In this document: one piece after another, positions 1 to 7,900 of the stretch | Position numbering within the stretch: position 1 is the first letter of the stretch | Layout: each line of letters starts with the position of its first letter | Source of the DNA: an uncultured Porphyromonadaceae bacterium | Lineage (GTDB): Bacteria > Bacteroidota > Bacteroidia > Bacteroidales > Muribaculaceae | Length of the DNA stretch: 38,327 nt | Reading direction: 5' to 3' | NCBI GenBank assembly: GCA_947176585.1 | Contig: CAMWRI010000008.1 | Coordinates: 1-38,327, forward strand | Position numbers and translations under genes: made by a program | The notes under the pieces: model-generated | What the model saw: only the letters and a program-made list of their open reading frames with translations | Databases searched by the model: none | What the model was told of the DNA's origin: nothing

Positions 1-1
1 A

Positions 2-643
2 CTTATTACGCAGCTGTTTAAAGATGATCCCACGGATTGGAATGCGGTCGGTGGAGCTGCTGCAAGAGGAACTGTTGTCGGAGGAGTCACCGGAGCAACC
101 CTTGGCCTCGGCACTCCCGCAGCCATCGCCGCAACCACCGCCGCGAATGTGGCAGGAGGAATGGCTGACCGTGCCGTTCAAGGTGAAGAAGTTCTTTCCA
201 CTGAAGATATTGTTACGGATGCAGCCGTAGGCGCAGCTTCCGGCGCAGTGGGGGCGGCAGTAGGAAAGGGAGTAGAAAAAGCCCTTGACAAAGCAAGTCC
301 TGCCGTGAAAGGAAAAATCGGGGAGGCCGTGACTAAATATAAATATAAAGCTAAAGGCTATGACGTAGCACAAAGTCCTCATAGGGTTTCCACTGGAAGA
401 ACAACTAAAACCGGGCGTGAAGAAAAAGCTCATTTCGATTTTTTACTTAAGAATGAGAAAACCGGAGATATTATAATCCGTGAAAGTAAATTTAATATGT
501 CCGGCAAAACGCCCAACCAAATCCGAGCATGGAATAAATGCGATTATCCAATTGATATTGACCGCACAACAAGTACCGATATTGGCAGCTGGGTACGCAA
601 TACCTCTCTATTATACCCAGCGTTGGCTCCTGAAAAAAGATAA
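2..643 (+). CDS. C-terminal end of a polymorphic (Rhs-type) toxin, 5' truncated by the window edge
   Basis: The frame is open from base 2 with no start in view, so this is the 3' end of a longer gene; the track's internal Met at 149 is not the true start. The first ~85 residues are Gly/Ala-rich and hydrophobic (repeated GGV/GAA/AVG stretches), typical of the linker just before a polymorphic-toxin tip. The last ~100 residues form a distinct, more charged, AT-rich tip. It contains an Asp in HFDF followed 15 residues later by ESK, matching the D-x(n)-ExK core of PD-(D/E)XK nucleases. A DNase-like toxin tip is therefore my inference. An immunity candidate follows 15 bp downstream. The Rhs repeats themselves lie outside the window, so 'Rhs' rests on the neighbouring core stub and architecture. 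Some other contact-dependent toxin carrier is possible. Confidence 0.7.
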   Translation, partial: LITQLFKDDPTDWNAVGGAAARGTVVGGVTGATLGLGTPAAIAATTAANVAGGMADRAVQGEEVLSTEDIVTDAAVGAASGAVGAAVGKGVEKALDKASPAVKGKIGEAVTKYKYKAKGYDVAQSPHRVSTGRTTKTGREEKAHFDFLLKNEKTGDIIIRESKFNMSGKTPNQIRAWNKCDYPIDIDRTTSTDIGSWVRNTSLLYPALAPEKR

Positions 644-658
644 TAAAACTTACATAAT

Positions 659-1330
659 ATGAATAACAAAAAGAAAGAAGCAAATAAAAAAATCTATAAA
701 GGCAAGGTAACTACTAAAGAAAAAAATATCGCCAAACGCGAACTTTTTTTTGAAGTATTGTTACCCCTACTTGAAGCACAAGGATTCACGAGAGATCTAC
801 AAATCCCGTTTATATGGGATAGTGATTGGGGATGGTCTCCGGGCGCTGCCGGCTACTGCTATGAACTGGTCAGAATACAGGCTAATTATTTTGAATTTTT
901 AGATGTATATATACCCAGTTCTAACATCAGCAGGCAATTCCAAATACATCTACAAATACTTGAAATTAAATCCGATAATAACTTTACAAAAGGCACTCAC
1001 ATAACTCGAGAAATGAAGTTAAATATAATGAATAGTAAAAAAAATCTACTTTTAAGTCCTTCATTCAGCATTTACGGGATGAGAAAGCCAAAATTTGCCA
1101 AACCCTCTTACATGTTAAAGAGATTCTTTACAAGAAGAGGATATAGAAAACGTATTGACCAACTTAAAAACGACTTAATAAAGGATTTTACGAACATTCA
1201 ACCTATCATAAATAAATGGCTGGAAATCCAGAATCCAAATATAATTGACTTAACGCAAATGGAGATTAAGAAAACGGCTTTTTTAATCAATGGGATTCCC
1301 AGGCCTGATGTTCCTATACAAAATAAATGA
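659..1330 (+). CDS. Candidate immunity protein for the upstream toxin tip
   Basis: A 223-aa soluble protein with a Lys-rich start, no signal peptide and no membrane segment. It sits 15 bp after the toxin stop, and its stop overlaps the next start (ATGA). Its position directly behind a toxin tip and its AT-rich composition, matching the tip, are the reasons to call it immunity. I do not recognise the family with certainty. The layout of a 'LLPLLEAQGF' helix followed by beta strands ('YELVRIQANYFEFLDVYI') faintly resembles DUF4304-like proteins, which are also found near toxins, but this is weak. The 5' leader is A/T-rich without a clear Shine-Dalgarno sequence, as is common in Bacteroidetes. 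Confidence 0.6.
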   Translation: MNNKKKEANKKIYKGKVTTKEKNIAKRELFFEVLLPLLEAQGFTRDLQIPFIWDSDWGWSPGAAGYCYELVRIQANYFEFLDVYIPSSNISRQFQIHLQILEIKSDNNFTKGTHITREMKLNIMNSKKNLLLSPSFSIYGMRKPKFAKPSYMLKRFFTRRGYRKRIDQLKNDLIKDFTNIQPIINKWLEIQNPNIIDLTQMEIKKTAFLINGIPRPDVPIQNK

Positions 1331-2367
1331 CAATGACTGATTATAAATATATTATAAGCAAATCCACATATATGCCTGCGCGTTTTCAGCGCAACACCTA
1401 CTTCCCCGGCGGCTACTTCGACGCCCGCGGCGCCGTGCACTACCTCCACAACGACTACCAGGGCTCCGTGGTACTCGTCACCGACAGCGCCGGCACCATC
1501 GAGCAGCGCAACACCTACTACCCCTACGGAGAGCCGCACCGCACACCCGCAGGCCAGCCCCGCCTCTATGCCGGGAAAGAGCGCATGACCGTAACAGGCG
1601 AATACGACTACGGCGCCCGCCAGCACTTCGCACCCGCCCTCCTCTGGAGCGTTCCCGACGCTATGGCAGAGAAATTCTACCCAATCTCACCATACGTATT
1701 CTGCAACGGTAATCCGATTGCAAATGTAGATCCGGATGGATTGTTCCCGATTTATTCAACTGACGGAAAATTCCTTGGGACAAACGAGAATGGAATGACC
1801 GGGGATTTCTATATTATCAATGAGCAGGATTATGATATAAACATGACCGATGATAAGCTTAAAGAATTAGCTATCGACCCAAACACCCTTGATGAAGAAA
1901 CAATTGGCAAGATAAAATCACATTACAAAACTCTACCAGATCGCCCCGACTACGACGGCTATCTAACACTTTCTGAAGCCAACGAATGGTATCGAAACGG
2001 AAATGGAGAACCCTTATATGTGGATATTCGTAAAATTGGTTTATACGATATATTATTCTCCTTGCCAGAGAATGGAGCATACGTAAATCTTCTAACTAAG
2101 GGACTTAATCCTATAGATGGTTTAGTGTATGGGCATATCTATCTTAAGCCACAACAAAATGGCTCAGTAAAGGCTAATCCAGATACATACGATTTTGACA
2201 TGCATTCAGGTACATCTTTTTTGACACGCGTGCGTAATGTAGAAACTATAATCGGCAGTATTGTGGCTGGCCGCGGTACTCCTTATCAAATAAAATTTTA
2301 CAACGAAACGAAATTTACATCACCACCCAAATGGCTAAAACGGATAAAACAGTTATTAAATCATTAA
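1327..2367 (+). CDS. Orphan Rhs core stub fused to an alternative C-terminal tip
   Basis: The first ~20 residues are AT-rich filler. Residues ~20-138 are a shortened Rhs-associated core: 'HNDYQGSVVLVTDSAG', 'YYPYGEP', 'YDYGARQHF' and a terminal 'NGNPIANVDPDGL', the junction at which Rhs tips are swapped. Residues ~139-346 are a different tip containing 'LTLSEANEWYRNGNGEPLYVD' and 'DFDMHSG', a combination I recall at the ends of many Bacteroidales Rhs proteins; its activity is unknown to me. Full Rhs proteins exceed 1000 residues, so this is a displaced 3' module. The core stub is GC-rich, while both flanks are AT-rich. The start overlaps the upstream stop, so weak coupled translation is possible, or the ORF may be a silent cassette. 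Confidence 0.75.
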   Translation: MTMTDYKYIISKSTYMPARFQRNTYFPGGYFDARGAVHYLHNDYQGSVVLVTDSAGTIEQRNTYYPYGEPHRTPAGQPRLYAGKERMTVTGEYDYGARQHFAPALLWSVPDAMAEKFYPISPYVFCNGNPIANVDPDGLFPIYSTDGKFLGTNENGMTGDFYIINEQDYDINMTDDKLKELAIDPNTLDEETIGKIKSHYKTLPDRPDYDGYLTLSEANEWYRNGNGEPLYVDIRKIGLYDILFSLPENGAYVNLLTKGLNPIDGLVYGHIYLKPQQNGSVKANPDTYDFDMHSGTSFLTRVRNVETIIGSIVAGRGTPYQIKFYNETKFTSPPKWLKRIKQLLNH

Positions 2368-2756
2368 CGCATCTGTGTTTTGTATTATTCATGATACTAT
2401 TTTCGTGCTCTATTGATGACTATGATAATTACGTGGTTGATTTAGGTGGAGGATACAAGTATATTGTCGAATCCCGCTTAATACATAGCATTTCGGGATG
2501 TAACAGAATTGATATACCTCCTCAAATTGAGCAATGCAAATATGGCAAGCGCTTTATACTGGTGAAACAGCGTCCCGATACATACTCCTATTCGGACTAC
2601 AAGGGGGTGGAGAAGGGATGCTATAAAATGGGAATTGACACCCCATATTACTGGATCATCGACAAGCAGGAACAAATTCATTTCGGGCCGATATCGTACG
2701 ATGAATACCTGCATATAAGCGACTCGCTCAATATTCCCGTACTTCTTGAAAAATAA
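2331..2756 (+). CDS. Small lipoprotein, DUF3997-like, candidate immunity protein of the orphan tip
   Basis: A 141-aa product. A hydrophobic segment ends in a lipobox (MILFSC, Cys near residue 26), so a type II signal peptide and a membrane-anchored lipoprotein are predicted. The mature part contains 'DLGGGYKYIVES', 'FILVKQRP', 'YYWIIDKQ' and 'FGPISYDEYL', which resembles the DUF3997 family as I remember it; a profile search was not possible. The gene starts 37 bp inside the end of the preceding tip ORF in another frame, an overlap often seen for toxin/immunity pairs. A membrane lipoprotein could act as immunity if the tip works at the envelope, which is inference. Composition is AT-rich like the tip. 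Confidence 0.65.
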   Translation: MAKTDKTVIKSLTHLCFVLFMILFSCSIDDYDNYVVDLGGGYKYIVESRLIHSISGCNRIDIPPQIEQCKYGKRFILVKQRPDTYSYSDYKGVEKGCYKMGIDTPYYWIIDKQEQIHFGPISYDEYLHISDSLNIPVLLEK

Positions 2757-2985
2757 GCGCGGAGGTAATATGCGGATTAATAACTATATCTACAGCTAAG
2801 GCACTATGGCGCGCACCACCCGGGTGAGCCGCAGCGGCATCATCGACATGGACGCCGAACAGCCATACAAAATAAAGAAAGCGCTCAGATAAAACAGCTT
2901 TCGTTCCTTCTGTAGCTTGTGTTCTTTTGTTTATCTTCATTCCCCAATGCGCTTCCTCATCAGCTGCGTGCGCTGAGGTAAGGCA
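2757..2985. other. Convergent intergenic stretch with short remnant ORFs
   Basis: This stretch lies between the end of the Rhs cassette and the end of the minus-strand EFR1-type gene. It holds a 9-codon ORF after a GGAGG (start at 2770) and a 28-codon GC-rich ORF at 2806-2892, neither recognisable. The abrupt return to high GC suggests leftover chromosomal or Rhs-related sequence at the edge of the inserted cassette. I see no clear terminator. Confidence 0.35.
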
Positions 2986-3768
2986 TTATTTGCGGCCGGG
3001 CCGTGAGCCGAGGCCGTAGAAATATTGGCCTTTGCGGAGTGTCTTGCGGCCATAGGCCACCGCGTGTACGGGGCACACGTTGTAGCAGCCCAGGCAGAAG
3101 GCACAGTCGCTGCCCCAGCAGGGCCGGCCGTCGTCATCGGGCTCGATATTTGCCATCGGGCACGCGCTCATGCACTTGCCGCAGGCGATGCAGGCATCGG
3201 TGTGGCGGAAAGGCCGCGGCGACATCTCCACGCGCACAAACCATGGATATACCACCCGCGTTTTCAGGCGGGGCCACGAGCCTCGCACCACATCGTCGGT
3301 GCCGTCCGCGTCGAGCTCCGCGGCCACCTGCTCCACTCGCGCCGGCATCGCGGCAAGTTTCTCATCGGCCAGCGAGGGGGCATCCACGTCGAAGCCGCTC
3401 ATGGTGGTGTAGGTGTTGGGCATCTGCACACTGAAAGCACGCCGCGCCTGCCAACCGCGGGCGCGCACGGCGGAGCGCCACATCGAGGCGCAGTCGCCTA
3501 TATCGTCGCCGCAGGTGGTCACCATCACATGCGGCACGTCGGTCGCACCCTCGAGCCGCACACGCCTCATGAAGCGGAGCACCACGGGCGGCACGCCCCA
3601 GCTGTAGGTGGGAAAAGCCCACACCACGCGGCGCCCCGTCACGGCAATTTCCGGCGTATCGTTGCGTAGCAGCCGCGCATCGAGGCGCACCGTTTCATCA
3701 CCGGTAATCTCGGCCAGCCGAGTGGCCACGGCCGCGGTGTTGCCACAGCCCGAAAACAGGATAATCAT
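2986..3768 (-). CDS. EFR1-type flavodoxin-ferredoxin fusion
   Basis: A 260-aa protein with an N-terminal flavodoxin-like fold: residues 3-13 'ILFSGCGNTAAV' correspond to the FMN phosphate loop usually written FSGTGNT. At the C-terminus is a two-cluster ferredoxin with C193/C196/C199/C203 (CIACGKCMSACP) and C222/C225/C228/C232 (CAFCLGCYNVCP), giving two predicted [4Fe-4S] clusters. This matches the EFR1 ferredoxin family of anaerobes, cytoplasmic electron carriers of unknown partner. The Thr-to-Cys change in the FMN loop is slightly unusual. The start overlaps the stop of the upstream Smr gene by 4 bp, so the two are probably co-transcribed and translationally coupled. Confidence 0.88.
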   Translation of the reverse strand: MIILFSGCGNTAAVATRLAEITGDETVRLDARLLRNDTPEIAVTGRRVVWAFPTYSWGVPPVVLRFMRRVRLEGATDVPHVMVTTCGDDIGDCASMWRSAVRARGWQARRAFSVQMPNTYTTMSGFDVDAPSLADEKLAAMPARVEQVAAELDADGTDDVVRGSWPRLKTRVVYPWFVRVEMSPRPFRHTDACIACGKCMSACPMANIEPDDDGRPCWGSDCAFCLGCYNVCPVHAVAYGRKTLRKGQYFYGLGSRPGRK

Positions 3769-4856
3769 TTGCCGCGCGTGTTACGGATAGTCACCTGAGT
3801 GGCTCCGAAGCCGTACTCCCTGAACGACGCATCCTGCACGTCGTGGCCCTTGTAGCGGTGCGTGAGCTCCTTGGCCAGAGCCTGACGCAGCACACCGTTG
3901 CCCTTTCCGTGGATAAACACGATGCGCGTGCCCGGGTGGCGCAGATTCTCGTCCATCACGCGGCGGAAGTGGTCCACCTGGGCGTTGAGAATATCGGCGT
4001 TACTCAGTCCGCGCATATCATCGAAAAGCTCGGCGGCATGCAGGTCCACCTCAATCACTCCCGGGCGTGCCTTCGCCGCCTCGGGGCGAGTGCGGCGCAC
4101 GGGGCGGTCGGCCCGGCGCTTCTCGGCCATAGCCTTCTCCAGTTGAGCGGGGTCCACGCGCAGAGGGCGCGAGGGCCGGTCGGCCCGCACCACATCGAGC
4201 GCTATCACGGGATTGTCGAAATACTCATTGCGCACGAAGCAGTGCAACTTGGCAAAGCGCGTGGTGTCGAGATTGAACTCCACCTGTGCCGGGGTCTTGA
4301 GCCGGAAGCCGCGGTCGGTTTTATACGCGCAGTACTGCACCGCGAGGCGGTCCATCTCCGGCAGCATCTCGCGGGTGAACTCGCCCGCAAACACTTGCAT
4401 ATTGGGCTCCACGGTGCCTCGGTAGCGCAAGGTCCAGAGCTCGTCGCCATCGGCGCGTGTGGCTATGGAATAGTCGAGCCAATAATTGGAATCGTTCACG
4501 AGATAGGCCTCGAACGCGCTTTGGCTCAGATTCTTGAGATTCACGGCTTCAAATCCCAGCACCACGTCGAGTGTTTCGCCGTCGGGCGTTTCCTCCACGG
4601 GCATCTGCGGCTCCGGCTCGGGTTGCTGGCGAGGTTGCGGAGCAGCAGGCTCGGCCGGCCGCGGCTGCGGAGCGCTCATCGTGCCGGGGCGCGGAGCGGG
4701 AGCACCGGCCGGGGTCACGACCACACATTCGCGCAGCAGCACAGGGGTCTCGAATCCGTCTTCATCCACGTAGGCCATATTGCCGGAGATGCGCACCACG
4801 ATGCCTCCGCCCACGGAGTTGAGGTAGCGCACGGTATCACCAATTTTAGGAGTCAT
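3765..4856 (-). CDS. DUF2027 and Smr domain protein
   Basis: A 363-aa product. The N-terminus 'KIGDTVRYLNSVGGGIVVRI' is the small SH3-like start of Bacteroidetes DUF2027 proteins. A Pro/Glu/Gln-rich linker (residues ~50-90) leads to a beta-rich middle domain. The last ~95 residues are an Smr domain with 'EVDLHAAEL' (LDxH-type motif) and 'FIHGKGNGVLR' (HGxGxG). Smr domains, as in MutS2, act as nucleases or nucleic-acid binding modules; the function of this fusion is not established. It is the first gene of a two-gene minus-strand unit with the EFR1-type gene and is divergent from the AlbA_2 gene across an 81-bp spacer. Confidence 0.88.
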   Translation of the reverse strand: MTPKIGDTVRYLNSVGGGIVVRISGNMAYVDEDGFETPVLLRECVVVTPAGAPAPRPGTMSAPQPRPAEPAAPQPRQQPEPEPQMPVEETPDGETLDVVLGFEAVNLKNLSQSAFEAYLVNDSNYWLDYSIATRADGDELWTLRYRGTVEPNMQVFAGEFTREMLPEMDRLAVQYCAYKTDRGFRLKTPAQVEFNLDTTRFAKLHCFVRNEYFDNPVIALDVVRADRPSRPLRVDPAQLEKAMAEKRRADRPVRRTRPEAAKARPGVIEVDLHAAELFDDMRGLSNADILNAQVDHFRRVMDENLRHPGTRIVFIHGKGNGVLRQALAKELTHRYKGHDVQDASFREYGFGATQVTIRNTRGK

Positions 4857-4875
4857 ATTTTTGCTTATTTTAGCG

Positions 4876-4883
4876 CAAAATTA
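4876..4883 (-). promoter_or_regulatory. -7 box (TAATTTTG) for the DUF2027-Smr unit
   Basis: Read on the minus strand this is TAATTTTG, a match to the Bacteroidetes TAnnTTTG element, about 20 bp upstream of the start codon. I see no good -33 TTTG at the usual spacing. Confidence 0.5.
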
Positions 4884-4906
4884 CGGTTTATATCGCAAAA
4901 AATCTC

Positions 4907-4914
4907 TAATTTTG
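4907..4914 (+). promoter_or_regulatory. -7 box (TAATTTTG) for the AlbA_2 operon
   Basis: TAATTTTG matches TAnnTTTG and lies 23 bp before the ATG at 4938. A GGTTTA about 20 bp upstream is a partial -33 match. Together with the box at 4876-4883 it forms a back-to-back promoter pair. Confidence 0.55.
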
Positions 4915-4937
4915 TCTTGTTTTCACATTTATTAATT

Positions 4938-7900
4938 ATGGAAGAATATATTGTAGACCAATGTTATGATTTTCCGGTCGACATCTCGGCCGATATTAAT
5001 GAAGATTTTTTTAGGATTCTGCTGAACGACGGCGTGGAGTTGCGCCTACCCAAGTTTCTGTATCAGAGAGGCAAGCCATTGCCGTCCACCATTTATTGCA
5101 GAGTGAAAATGATACGCGACGGGCTTCCCGTCCTTAGCCATGTGCCGGCGCAGCACGTGCACAGGCTGTACGGGGACCGCGACTGGGCCCACGAAAGCTA
5201 CGACTTCAAGGTCACGCATCTGCCGCAGGCAAAGGACGGCCCTTACGAGCTTGTCGACAGCAACGGCATTATCTTCCGCCTCGTCGACAACGACGCCCGC
5301 CTCACCCTGGGCCAGAAAGTGCGCTGCCGCTTCGTGCGCCTCACCGAGCGCAACTTCATGATCGTGCGCGACTATGCCGAGGATGCCCTGCAGTACCTCA
5401 CTGTCGACGACATCCTGGGGCAGCTCAATCTCTCGCCCGTGCTCGTGCGCTTCCTCCACACCTTCCTGCAACGCATCGACGCCATGGCGCGGGCCCGGGC
5501 CGAGATGCGCGAGATGCGCGCCGGATGGGCCATGACGGCCATGCAGGGCCTGCGTGCAGGAATGGCCGACCTCTTCGCCACGGCCCGTGTGCCACGCAAT
5601 GCCCGCGCCCTGCGGGCTATGTTCGGTGCCCTGCGCGATGCCGCGCTCATGCTGCTCGAAGACAGCGAATTCCTGCGCAACAGCTCCGGCGACACGCGCG
5701 CCGGAATGCAGCGCCAGCTCACGGAGACCGCCGAGAGCGTGGACCCATACCTGCGTGCAATATCGCTGCTCACCCAGGGCACCGACCAGAGCTATATCAT
5801 GGGCCTCATGGAGAAACTGCGCAAGAGCGGCTATCTCTACCACCCCAAGCTCCAGTTCGGCACGATGATGGCAGTGTTCCGTCTCAAGCCGGCACTGATA
5901 AAGAAAGCGCTCAGCAGCATCTACGACGCCGTGATGCAGTGGCAGCTCAACACCTGGACCGTCGAGCCATTCCGCAGCGCATTCGTGGAGCAGTTCGAGA
6001 TCTACGTGGAGGATGCGCGCCATCGCATCGACGAGCTGCCGCAGCCCGAGACGCAGGCCGACTTCGACAACCTCGAGAACGTGCTCACGGCCATCGCCCT
6101 GCAGCTCCACATAGCCGACGCCGACACATACGAGGCCTACAGCCTGAACCGCTCGCGCCTCTACCGCTACGCTGCCCTGGCACGGCCCCGCTCCGCCGAG
6201 GCGCTTCTCGACAAGGCCCTCTACTCGCTGCTGGGCGGAGGCACGCACCACCTGGAATTCGGCTACGACAGCATCAAGAACTACACACTCATGGTCACGG
6301 CCCTCTCCACGCCACTGCATGAGGCCCAGAAACAGATTTCGGGCACTCGCGTGCTCCGTGCCGGCCACGTGGCCGTGGAGCTTTCATCCGACGGCCTCAC
6401 AGTGCGCCGCACCGACGACTCCGATACCCGCCCCGTGCTGCCCAACGGTTCCATGACGTGGCTCACGCCGCAGATCTACCTCGAGGGTGTGGAGCAGCTG
6501 AGCGCCGCCAAGCTGCGCAAATACCAGGCTCATCAGGAACTGTGGAAGCAGATCGAACTGGCCCTGCTCGAAGAACGCGCAGCACCCGCATCCGCCGAGC
6601 GACGTCGCAGGGCCGAGCCCGGCGACGAAGTGGAGATTCGCGTGATATCCGCCGAGGCGGACCGCTTCGGATCAAATCCGCGGCTGCTCTGCGAGATTGT
6701 AGACCCCTGCTTCGAGCGCGACAAAGGCTACCTCTACCGCTCCGACATCGTGGACTACAAGGTGAAGAATTTTGACCCGCGGTGCTACACCGGCACAAAC
6801 GGCAAGCCCCTGAGCTTCTGGGCCGAGGTGAAGGAATGCGACGAAAACGGGCGCTATCTTTTCTCGCTCAAGGAAGCGGCGGACCAACTGGTGCGAACCG
6901 AACTGGCAAACCGCACCGACGAGATGCTGGCCGTGATCACCGTGGCCGGAGCCAACCGCTACAGCGCCATAGGCGACCGTGGCTTCGGCTTCTTCATCGA
7001 GAAGAGCTACGGCTTCGAGAACCTCCAGCCGCAGACATACGTGCGCGTGCGCCTCACCGACATCCCCGTGGAGGGCAATCTATTGGCCGAAATCGTGGAC
7101 TACGCCCACGACGGGGAAACCGTGAGCAAAGACGACACACTCGTGTTTCTCATGCGCCAGCTCGGTGCCGAGAACGACACCGAGGCCGACGACGAAATCA
7201 TGCGCGACTCCGACGAGCTGCTGGGCGTGGACGAGCTCATGGAGATAGTGGAGATGCTGCGATTCCGTGCTCTGGCCACTCCGCAGCTCCTTGCAGCCGT
7301 GGATTATCTGGGGCTCGCACGGGTGCTCGCACTGGTGGCCGGCGACGAGCGCACCGCGCGTATGCTCCACACCCACATGGCACTTCTGGGTCAGCACCAG
7401 TTCTATGCCGACAACACCCGGATCGACACCGAGAGCCTCGACGCTCTGTCGGGTGCAGTCAAGGAGCATCCGCTGCTCGAGCGCATATTCTCGCGCCTGT
7501 GCATAGTGGCTTGGCTGGGCGACCCGGACAGCATAGAGCGCCTCGCGCCCTACGTGAATTCGCCGCGCAACGAGCTCGAAGGAAAGCTCGCGCGCCTCGT
7601 GAGCAGCTACAACATGCTTGCCTCCGGCGGCCTTGAAGACACCGAAAACCTCAAGTTCATCAAAAAGCGCATAGCCAGCCTGCTGGGCGTCAACACCGAG
7701 GCGCAGCACCTCAAGCACTACGGATCCGAATCGCAATACGTGGAATTCAAGAGCTCCATCGTGTTTCCTGCGCTGCGCAAGGGCGAGACCTTCACCGGCC
7801 CCGACCCCGACCGCCAGCATCAGGAAATCCTCGAGATCATCGCCGGCTTCCTCAACTCCACCGGCGGCACGCTCTTCCTGGGTGTCAACGACCAGCACTA

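Noticed and set aside
2806-2892. 28-codon GC-rich ORF after the Rhs cassette
   Set aside because: Too short, no clear ribosome site and no recognisable product; noted only as a possible remnant.
3843-4937. N-terminal extension of the 1706-aa ORF upstream of the AlbA_2 gene
   Set aside because: It is an open shadow frame antisense to the DUF2027-Smr gene; a promoter box and ATG at 4938 give the natural start.
5046-6368. 440-aa minus-strand ORF
   Set aside because: It is antisense to the AlbA_2 gene and has no domain signal.
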